This document shows positions 19,501-24,897 of a stretch of DNA of 24,897 nucleotides, in pieces. The notes below the pieces were generated by a model. The model ran no database searches. It was not told the origin of the DNA and saw nothing but the letters and a program-made list of their open reading frames with translations. Within the stretch, counting starts at the first letter, position 1, and every line of letters begins with the position of its first letter. Source of the DNA: Priapulus caudatus. Lineage: Eukaryota; Priapulida; Priapulimorpha; Priapulimorphida; Priapulidae. Both the position numbers and the translations under genes were made by a program. The stretch is taken from positions 26,405 to 51,301 of the forward strand of contig NW_014578830.1 of NCBI RefSeq assembly GCF_000485595.1, given 5' to 3'.

Positions 19501-22500
19501 AGATTGTAGCGTATAGTAGATAATAGTGTATAGTAGATAGAAGTATATAGTTTATAGTAGTAGTATAGTAGATAGTAGTATATAGTATATAGTAGTATAT
19601 AATAGTGTATATAGAATAGTATATATAGTATATAGTATATAGTAGTATATAGTATGTATAGGTTAGTAAGATAGAGTATATAGTAGATGTAGCGTATAGC
19701 AGAGATAAATGAAACTGCACTGTTCATGCATGTTTTGCGTGTTCTGCGTATTATATGCAGGTCTACCTTCCGATGGCCTACTGTTATGGGGCGCGCATAC
19801 AGCATCCAGAGACGGAGCTCATCCGAGCACTTAGAAAGGAACTGTACACGAACCGTACGAAAGTAAGTGCTCTATGCTCCATGCCTCCATATGTCATTTG
19901 TATATATATCTACATATATATGGTGTGTGTGGCGGGTGCGTGCGTGCGTGCGGCGTGCGTGCGTGCATTCGGGCGGCGTGCGTGCGTGCGTGCGTGCGTG
20001 GCGGGCGGCGCGCGTGCGCGTGCGTGCGTGCGTGCGTCGCATGGCGGGCGTGCGTGCGTGCGTGCGGGCGGCGTGCGTGCGTGCGTGCGTGCGGGCCGTG
20101 CGTGCGTGCGGCGGCGTGCGGGCGTGCGTGCGTGCGAGCGTGCGGCGTGCGTGCGTGCGTGCGTGGTGCGTGCGTGCGTGCGTGTTGTATAATCACTAGG
20201 ATATATACAGAAGCCTGTCGAGAGGCATACACCGTCTCGAAAGCTTAATCGCTCTTTGAAATATACGACACATTCTATATTTCGATTGTATCTATAAAGC
20301 GTTACAGTGGGTATTGCGTAATGCACCACTTGTTTATAGATGGTAATCCCATGAGTAATTGCATAATCGTATTACGTGCATTAGTGTAATTCGTAACGAT
20401 TGGGTGACTGCAGTACGTCCCTGTGGCATTCTCTCAGCAGAATTGAGAAGCATTTCTTAGCAGAGTTAAAATGCCGCTGGGTGTTATCGTATAAGTTTTA
20501 ACTCGATGCACTTACCTCAGAAAGCGAAGTAGATTTCTATCGATCCCGAGGTTAGTTAGAAGTGTCTGTCGCACGATTAAATGAAACATTCATTGAAACA
20601 TGCTTGATGATTGATAATTGATGATTGATCAAACATTCGATTGATTGTTTCGATCGGTTGATTCGATTGATTGATTGATTTATGATTAAACATGATCGAT
20701 GATTAATGATTGATTGAAACATTTATTTATTTATTTATTGATTGATTGATTTGTCGCAGCATGTAGGAATAAATGACGAGTTATATTTGCGATGCAGGCA
20801 TCGACTGGCCGAGTCAGAGAAACAACTGCGCGCCTAGTGACCTCTACACTCCGCACACCCGTCTGCTGGATTGCAGCTATGTTCTCATCGACATGTATGA
20901 GGCATACCACAACACCACGATACGAAAGGTGAGGCGTCAGGCCCGTAGGGGGAGGGGGGTGCGACGGGTGCGCCCGCACCCCCCACAGGCTGCGGCGGTC
21001 CACTTTTTTGTGGACAAAGTGAATTGATAATTTTTTTTTTTTAAATAGTGATATTGAGATTGTTGTATCCCCCGCGACAAAGTTGGCGGGGATACTATGG
21101 TTTCATGTCTCCCCAGCCGCCGCCGCCGCCGCAGACAATTTCCCTTTCGCTCTATAACTCGACCCCTAATTGACCTAGCGCTACCAAACTTGGTATACTG
21201 ACACATCTTGGGGAGAAGGTGCGCAGCATACCAAAACCAGGTCACTGCGACCTTTATTTGACCTTTAACTTGACCTTGATCATATTTCCCTTCCGCTCTC
21301 TAACTCGGGCCCCTAATTGACCTAGCGCTACCAAACTTGGTATACTTATACATCTTGGGGAGAATGTGTGTCACGTACCAAAACCCCTAAGGCAACCAAT
21401 TTTAACATACTTGCACATCTCAGGCAGATGACTTCAAAGATATTTCATTCATACTAGATCACGGGGTATACATGTAGTTGGCGACAACTGCCCTTTCTAG
21501 TTAATCTCTAAAACTGTAAAATACATGTTACATAAAGTATAGTCTGTTTGCCAAAAAATCCATTTTGAAGTTCAAAAATGTGAGAAATGCCCACGTTTTG
21601 AGGTTCGCTTTTGGCTGCCTGTTTTCATATCATACTGCCTTCGTAATGCGCGAAATGCAGTCTCAGACAACCTATTTCAAAATTTTCTGGTGGGGCATAT
21701 TACCCTCGTTAGGTCCGTATACTCGTTGGATCACACCCTCCCGTACAAAAACCCTGCCTACAGTCCTGTGCGTCTCACATTGAGAATCATGTCTCGTCTG
21801 AAAGGGCGACTTCGAGAGAAAAAGGATAAACGGCGCGACTGGAGGGTATTGGAGAGTGCGATGTTGTAGACTTCGCCGTGAATTTTTTTTCGTCTGTTTA
21901 GAGCGCACAAATTTGTAGTTGATAGTTTTGTCAGGGTAATCAGTGAAAAGTCTGCAAATAGGCAGGACCAATTTTTCTACATTTGTGTTTCGGTTTATTT
22001 GAGAAATGATCGTTTTGAAACTTTACTATGCTTGGGTCAGTCGCGATGAATCATTCAACTATTTCGTTTTCTCTGTCACTAGATGGCGCTGTCAGAGCTC
22101 TACCAGCATATTTGTGCTGAAGACCAGTACACGAATTACATCAGTATTGGACCGATATCAAAAGTCTTGAACATGCTTGTCAGGTGAGGCTTGCACGTGC
22201 GCCCATGACTCGTCGCGCTGTGAACAAACATTTACGGTTTGATCGAATAATTCATGCAACGAAGCAGGGTAATTGAGGGTCGTATACAGTGATGATCGAC
22301 TGTCAAGTGACCATGGCGTGCACGGGTACTTGAATCGTTTCAATAATAAAACGACGGTAGATAAACACGAATTGTATGTACTACCGGCTTTTACTTTTAA
22401 GTCTCAATGTTTATATACTCTTTTTTGCCTACTAGGCCACAATTAAAAAAATCTTTGTGTGCCCTCACCTGACCCAGGCTGAAAAGTTTGGGTAGGTAGG

Positions 22501-24411
22501 TAGGCTTCTTTTTTTGAGGTTTTTTTTTTACAAATTTAGCGTGGTGTCTACATGCTCGGGTGTGCTTGTGTGGAGATACCTTTCATGTTGAATGTTTGTT
22601 TTGCTTGGTACATATAATGTATTGCCTACAGATTTGTATAATGTACAGTGATACAATTTGTAAAAAAAAACAAAAAGTGGGAAAGATCAATAAATTTTTT
22701 TTGGCTCTTTTTTGGCAGGTCGGTCGGGTGAGGGCAAACAAACAATATTTTTATTATGGCCTTATTGGTAATAGTCCCCCCCGTAAATGCTGTCCAGCGT
22801 GTTTTCCACGTGCGTAACCTCGCGTAACCACAACGATCGCCAAATGCGGTTCGTTCCCTCGCCGCCAGGTGGAGCGTGGACGGCGCGGACTCGGCGGCGT
22901 TCCGTCGTCACGTGTCTCGCGTTGACGACTACCTGTGGATGGGAGTCGACGGCATGAAGATGACGGGAACTAACGGCTCGCAGCTGTGGGACACGGCGTT
23001 TGCAGCTAGCGCCCTCTGTGAGGCGGACACGGCGTTTGCAGCTAGCGCCCTCTGTGAGGCGGGCGCGGCGGAGGCGCCGTCGCTGCGGCCGTCGCTGCGG
23101 CGCGCTCGCTCCTTCATCGAACGCATGCAGGTGCGAATTAATTATTAATTAATTATTATAATATTATAAGTAATGATAAAATGTATACTGATAAAAATAA
23201 TAATTAAAGTTATATAAAAAGTAATAATAATCAAAGTTTAACATGATATTTAAAAAAAACATTTCGATCTAATTTGCAGTTTTTCCAAATTTATTTACAA
23301 TTGCTCCGTTAACATCGACTTCTACCATATAATGAATTTTACCCATTTTTTACATTATTTAATTAATCAACTAAGTACATTTTTTTACGTAATCGAGACG
23401 TTATGTAATTAACTAATTACCATCTAATTGAGACGATCACGATGTTAACGAACTCTCCGCCGTGCGCAGGTGCGAGACGCTCTCCCGGATGGCGAAAAGT
23501 ATTACCGACATCCGCCACTAGGTGGCTTCCCGTTCAGCACGCGTGACTGCGGCTGGATCGTGTCGGACTGCACGGCCGAGGCCCTCCGCGCGCTCCTCGA
23601 ACTTCGCGAGCATTGCCGCGGCGACGACCTCGCTCCCGTCGTCGACGACGACCGCCTCCGCGCCGCCGCCGACTCGCTGCTGTCGTTCGCGAACCCCGGC
23701 GGTGGTGTCGCCACCTACGAGACGACGCGCGGCAGTGGCGCCCTCGAGTGGCTGAACCCGTCGGAGGTTTTCGGCGACATTATGATCGATCACCCGCACG
23801 TCGAGTGCACGTCGGCGGCCGCGACGGCGCTCTCTTGTTTCCGGCGCGCCTTCCCTGCGCACCGCCCCGCCGACGTCGACGCGTTCATCCAGGGGGCGCT
23901 GGGGTACGTGCGCGGGCGGCAGCGCGCGGACGGATCCTGGGAGGGAGCCTGGGCTGTCTGCTTCACGTACGCGACCTGGTTTGCTCTGGAGGCGCTCACA
24001 AGCGCAGGCCGTTGCCATGACGACGCCGCGGTCGCCGCGGGATGCGAGTTCCTCGTCTCGCGGCAGCGCGCGGACGGAGGCTGGGGCGAGGCGTTCGAAA
24101 GCTGCGAGCAGCGGCGATACGTCGCCGCCGCCCGCCCCCAGGTGGCGCAAACGTGCTGGGCGCTGCTCGGGCTCATGGCGGCGCGGTGGCCGGACGCGCG
24201 CGCGATCGAACGTGGCGTGGGATTCCTCGTCCGCTCCCAGCTTCCGTCGGGGGACTGGCCGGCGGACGACGTTGTTGGTGTGTTTAATCGGTCGTGCGGG
24301 ATCAACTACGCGAGTTATCGCAACGTGTTCCCGATCTGGACCCTCGGACGCTTCTGCCGACTCTACCCCGACCACGCCTTCGCGAGAGATGTAGGTGGAG
24401 GCGGTGACTGA
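16193..24411 (+). CDS. LSS: Lanosterol synthase (oxidosqualene cyclase), eight coding exons
   Basis: Converts (3S)-2,3-oxidosqualene to lanosterol, the first ring-forming step of sterol synthesis, at the ER membrane. Join: 16193-16581, 17386-17561, 18751-18893, 19761-19866, 20798-20928, 22083-22183, 22869-23130, 23470-24411. All junctions are GT-AG and the join is 2250 nt, 749 codons plus stop; human LSS has 732. Visible motifs are the N-terminal PATDLxRWRL block, QW repeats at about residues 81-94, 132-142, 576-593, 630-641 and 688-699, WCHCRQ (His233), GTNGSQLWD (Thr383, Trp389), and [13 protein letters not shown] with Cys463, Val467 and catalytic Asp469 (human Asp455). Thr/Cys/Val at these sites is the lanosterol-type set; cycloartenol synthases carry Tyr/His/Ile. 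Oddities are a 12-residue tandem duplication at 390-413 and an ambiguous exon 4 donor. ATG 16193 is the first in frame; Met8 (16214) is an alternative start. Identity is very secure; two exon edges are less so. Confidence 0.95.
16593..16904. mobile_element. MITE-like inverted repeat in LSS intron 1
   Basis: Outer pair ATCGGAAAGTCC (16593-16604) / GGACTTTCCGAT (16893-16904) and inner pair AGGGGGTATAAA (16631-16642) / TTTATACCCCCT (16855-16866). Both arms have 26 bp between outer and inner blocks, so the ~50-bp arms are symmetrical. It starts 12 bp after the exon 1 donor. No target-site duplication was identified. Confidence 0.7.
17121..17319. mobile_element. hAT-type MITE in LSS intron 1
   Basis: 199 bp with terminal inverted repeats CAGTGGTTCTTAACCTTTTT and its partner ending AGGTTAAGAACCGCTG. 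The flanks GCTTAGTC (17113-17120) and GCTTAGTT (17320-17327) are an 8-bp target-site duplication with one mismatch. The CAG...CTG ends and 8-bp duplication are typical of non-autonomous hAT elements. It carries no gene. Confidence 0.85.
17386..17561 (+). CDS. LSS: LSS exon 2 (residues 130-189)
   Basis: Starts after acceptor TATATAG and reads [18 protein letters not shown], the second QW repeat, followed by [17 protein letters not shown] and DPDLVRAR, all close to animal LSS. It ends in phase 1 at ACA G before donor GTACTT. The acceptor has almost no pyrimidine tract; a 199-bp hAT MITE ends 66 bp upstream of the exon. Confidence 0.92.
17617..18335. mobile_element. Non-autonomous repeat with AGCTCACC / GGTGAGCT ends in LSS intron 2
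   Basis: Begins AGCTCACCTTGACATCGTCA, continues with a TTGAGCTATTGCCATGGGTC block and a GTCCGTCC microsatellite (about 17655-17710), and ends with GGTGAGCT. The interior is AT-rich and non-coding. Similar GTCCGTCC-bearing repeats are common in marine invertebrate genomes; the 10376-10475 segment looks like a related end in the opposite orientation. Confidence 0.5.
18336..18750. other. Rest of LSS intron 2, no gene
   Basis: AT-rich sequence with a short TATATA tract near 18652-18666 and a TG-rich stretch before the exon 3 acceptor. Nothing else recognised. Confidence 0.6.
18751..18893 (+). CDS. LSS: LSS exon 3 (residues 189-236)
   Basis: Reads [20 protein letters not shown] and then [15 protein letters not shown] and LWCHCRQ, a strongly conserved block. 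His233 corresponds to active-site His232 of human LSS. Acceptor GTATAG supplies codon positions 2 and 3 of Ala189. The exon ends in phase 0 at CAG before donor GTGGGG. A shift by one base at either edge would break the match to the family. Confidence 0.93.
18945..19695. repeat. TAGTAGTATA-type microsatellite in LSS intron 3
   Basis: About 750 bp of degenerate TAGATAGTAGTATATAG units filling most of intron 3. Long frames on the minus strand here (Tyr/Ile/Leu/Thr runs) are artefacts of the repeat. Confidence 0.9.
19761..19866 (+). CDS. LSS: LSS exon 4 (residues 237-272; donor ambiguous)
   Basis: Starts after TTATATGCAG and reads [26 protein letters not shown] and TNRTKV. There are two overlapping donors. 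GTAAGT at 19863 fits the consensus better but leaves exon 5 out of frame. GTGCTC at 19867 gives phase 1 and restores Ser-Ile-Asp-Trp across the junction. The frame-preserving end (19866) is used here. TNRTKV matches the family poorly and is one residue longer than human, so a one-base assembly error is also possible. Confidence 0.8.
19928..20186. repeat. GTGC/GTGCG array in LSS intron 4
   Basis: About 260 bp of GTGCGTGC repeats with GGGCGGC interruptions, starting roughly 60 bp after the exon 4 donor. Alternating purine-pyrimidine GTGC is a Z-DNA-prone sequence. Cys/Val/Arg/Ala-repeat frames across it are not genes. Confidence 0.9.
20595..20752. repeat. GATT-type microsatellite in LSS intron 4
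   Basis: Degenerate GATTGATT and TTTATTTA units just upstream of the exon 5 acceptor. Confidence 0.8.
20798..20928 (+). CDS. LSS: LSS exon 5 (residues 272-315)
   Basis: Starts after GATGCAG in phase 1 and reads [20 protein letters not shown] followed by a [12 protein letters not shown] stretch. It ends at AAG in phase 0 before donor GTGAGG. The IDWxxQRNNxAPxxLYTPH block is characteristic of animal lanosterol synthases. The frame upstream of the acceptor is closed by TAA at 20770, so the exon cannot extend far 5'. Confidence 0.92.
21065..21502. repeat. Dispersed repeat with 146-bp tandem core in LSS intron 5
   Basis: Starts near TGTATCCCCCGCGACAAAGT, whose GGCGGGGATA can pair back. It contains two copies 146 bp apart of a unit including TCCCTTTCGCTCT, CCCCTAATTGACCTAGCGCT, ACCAAACTTGGTATAC and ACATCTTGGGGAGAA. 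It ends near GGCGACAACTGCCCTTTCTAG. Non-coding and probably high copy number. Confidence 0.65.
21503..22082. other. Rest of LSS intron 5, no gene
   Basis: Unique-looking AT-rich intron sequence up to the CACTAG acceptor. Short frames on both strands show no family features or codon bias like the LSS exons. Confidence 0.55.
22083..22183 (+). CDS. LSS: LSS exon 6 (residues 316-349)
   Basis: Starts after TCACTAG and reads [19 protein letters not shown], then [15 protein letters not shown]. The SIGPISK block is invariant in the family. Spacing to exon 5 (IRK to ELY) matches human LSS residue for residue, so no micro-exon is missing. It ends in phase 2 at GTC AG before donor GTGAGG. Confidence 0.93.
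22434..22762. mobile_element. MITE-like inverted-repeat element in LSS intron 6
   Basis: 329 bp with ~40-bp inverted ends. The left reads AGGCCACAATTAAAAAAATC then TTTGTGTGCCCTCACCTGAC; the reverse complement of the right reads AGGCCATAATAAAAATATTG then TTTGTTTGCCCTCACCCGAC. A GGTAGGTAGGTAGG run and T-runs lie inside. No target-site duplication was established. Confidence 0.75.
22869..23130 (+). CDS. LSS: LSS exon 7 (residues 349-436; contains 36-bp tandem duplication)
   Basis: Starts after GCCGCCAG and reads [24 protein letters not shown] and [13 protein letters not shown]. Thr383 and Trp389 are active-site positions. Immediately after Trp389, 36 bp encoding [12 protein letters not shown] occur twice (22990-23025 and 23026-23061) with no difference. 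Other cyclases known to me have one copy. A shorter CCGTCGCTGCGG pair at 23077-23100 adds no length relative to human. The exon ends in phase 0 at CAG before donor GTGCGA. Confidence 0.92.
23131..23469. other. LSS intron 7, no gene
   Basis: Very AT-rich intron with TTAATTAA runs between two GC-rich exons. Donor GTGCGA, acceptor GCGCAG. Confidence 0.8.
23470..24411 (+). CDS. LSS: LSS exon 8 (catalytic and C-terminal, residues 437-749)
   Basis: A single 942-nt exon carries the whole C-terminal two-fifths of the enzyme. It holds GGFPFST (Phe458), [13 protein letters not shown] with catalytic Asp469, [19 protein letters not shown], the QW repeats [24 protein letters not shown] and SQLPSGDW, and the ending [18 protein letters not shown]. 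The last residues are a Gly-rich tail (DVGGGGD) before TGA at 24409. GC and CpG are very high throughout. The acceptor is GTGCGCAG. In human LSS this stretch is spread over many exons. Confidence 0.96.
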   Translation: MRDALPDGEKYYRHPPLGGFPFSTRDCGWIVSDCTAEALRALLELREHCRGDDLAPVVDDDRLRAAADSLLSFANPGGGVATYETTRGSGALEWLNPSEVFGDIMIDHPHVECTSAAATALSCFRRAFPAHRPADVDAFIQGALGYVRGRQRADGSWEGAWAVCFTYATWFALEALTSAGRCHDDAAVAAGCEFLVSRQRADGGWGEAFESCEQRRYVAAARPQVAQTCWALLGLMAARWPDARAIERGVGFLVRSQLPSGDWPADDVVGVFNRSCGINYASYRNVFPIWTLGRFCRLYPDHAFARDVGGGGD

Positions 24412-24719
24412 GGCCTAAAAAAAAAGACGTTTGTTTCCGCTAACCCGACCGAGTCCATTTTAAACTGCCGTGTCGAAACTTTTTATTGTGATCAACAACA
24501 AAAAAAGAATTTAATTTTTTTTTTAATAAAAAAAATCTCAACGTGATATCGATTGGTGAATGCATTGATTTGACTTTGAAGTCATTATATGGGCTGTTAT
24601 AAGTATAAAACAAGTATTGTTAGAATACAAAAAAAATTGATAAAAAAAAGTTGCCTGCCTACCGTGTCCAATTTTTTTCAGCTCGTTAGCGGAAACAAAC
24701 ATCTTTTTTTCTTAAGCCT
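24411..24719. mobile_element. MITE-like inverted-repeat element forming the LSS 3'UTR
   Basis: The ends are inverted repeats of about 34-36 bp: GGCCTAA plus an A-run and GTTTGTTTCCGCTAAC on the left (24429-24444), with an exact reverse complement of the 16-mer at 24685-24700 and TTAAGCC at the right end. The interior is AT-rich and non-coding. The left end abuts the LSS stop codon, so the 3'UTR and its poly(A) signal are element-derived. No convincing target-site duplication was seen. Confidence 0.6.
24525..24530 (+). terminator. AATAAA polyadenylation signal of LSS
   Basis: The canonical AATAAA lies 114 bp after the LSS stop codon, inside the AT-rich middle of an inverted-repeat element. 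It is the first exact hexamer downstream of the gene and gives a short 3'UTR. It sits between a T-run and an A-run, so AT-richness alone could produce it. Confidence 0.6.
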
Positions 24720-24760
24720 GATCCAAGAAGATGAACTATGGATGAAGAATCCGCTAGACC

Positions 24761-24897
24761 TGTGACTGATCGATGAATATATGTAGCTGCCGGCTCTACC
24801 CCGGCCACGAGCTAGTGTGGGATGTAGGTGGAGGTGACTGATCAACGAAGATGTCACTAGATCTGTGACTGATCGATGAATATATGTAGCTGCCGGC
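24761..24897 (+). repeat. 103-bp tandem unit carrying a copy of the LSS C-terminal codons
   Basis: TGTGACTGATCGATGAATAT begins at 24761 and again at 24864, a 103-bp period; the second unit runs off the window. Each unit contains AGCTGCCGGC. In the first, 24788-24841 reads C-R-L-Y-P-G-H-E-L-V-W-D-V-G-G-G-D-stop, clearly related to the LSS ending at 24355-24411. So the unit includes a diverged copy of the last 18 codons of LSS. It could be a minisatellite seeded from the exon tail, or the edge of a decayed tandem LSS copy. Confidence 0.6.

Noticed and set aside
19166-20329. Tyr/Ile/Leu- and Cys/Val/Arg/Ala-rich frames over introns 3-4
   Set aside because: TAGTATA and GTGC microsatellites inside LSS introns.
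23077-23100. CCGTCGCTGCGG pair as a second coding duplication
   Set aside because: The segment has the same length as in human LSS, so it is not an insertion; chance repetition in GC-rich codons is enough.
23518-24375. 285-codon minus-strand frame opposite LSS exon 8
   Set aside because: High GC and CpG keep the antisense frame open; the plus frame matches LSS along its whole length.

Overview
The window looks like nuclear DNA from a sterol-synthesising animal, probably a marine invertebrate. Evidence: one protein-coding gene with spliceosomal introns that all fit GT-AG, TTAGGG-type telomere-like arrays, a THAP-domain transposon, a CR1/L2-like LINE fragment, hAT and other MITEs, and long GA, GT, GTGC and minisatellite arrays. 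The protein is a metazoan-type lanosterol synthase, and its exons are much richer in GC and CpG than the introns. I cannot name the phylum.

Layout. 1-9000: no confident gene; microsatellites, a degenerate TTAGGG array, a CpG-rich patch with one candidate terminal exon (3072-3253), a 36/56-bp minisatellite (4680-5910), small MITEs and a tRNA-like pseudogene. 9000-10475: a tandem ~181-bp repeat split by a 1090-bp foldback element with a 5-bp target-site duplication. 11597-15422: a 3.8-kb P-superfamily-like DNA transposon with ~335-360-bp inverted termini, an exact 8-bp duplication (ATTTTTTG) and a THAP exon just inside its left end. A dead LINE fragment, an assembly gap, a CGCGGAGT minisatellite and a telomere-like array fill its interior. 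15431-16192: likely upstream region and 5'UTR of the gene.

16193-24411 (+): oxidosqualene:lanosterol cyclase (LSS) in eight coding exons. The exons join in frame to 749 codons plus stop, against 732 residues in human LSS. The VSDCTAE catalytic motif, QW repeats and the Thr/Cys/Val set of lanosterol-type cyclases are present. Introns are loaded with MITEs and microsatellites. Three points need checking: an exact 36-bp in-frame tandem duplication in exon 7, a GTAAGT/GTGCTC tandem donor after exon 4 where the stronger-looking site breaks the frame, and degenerate copies of the LSS C-terminal coding tail repeated at 103-bp spacing downstream of the gene.

LSS is the only confident host gene, so no operon or gene cluster can be described. 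The most notable non-gene content is the THAP/P-like transposon, the foldback element and the LSS-tail repeat.
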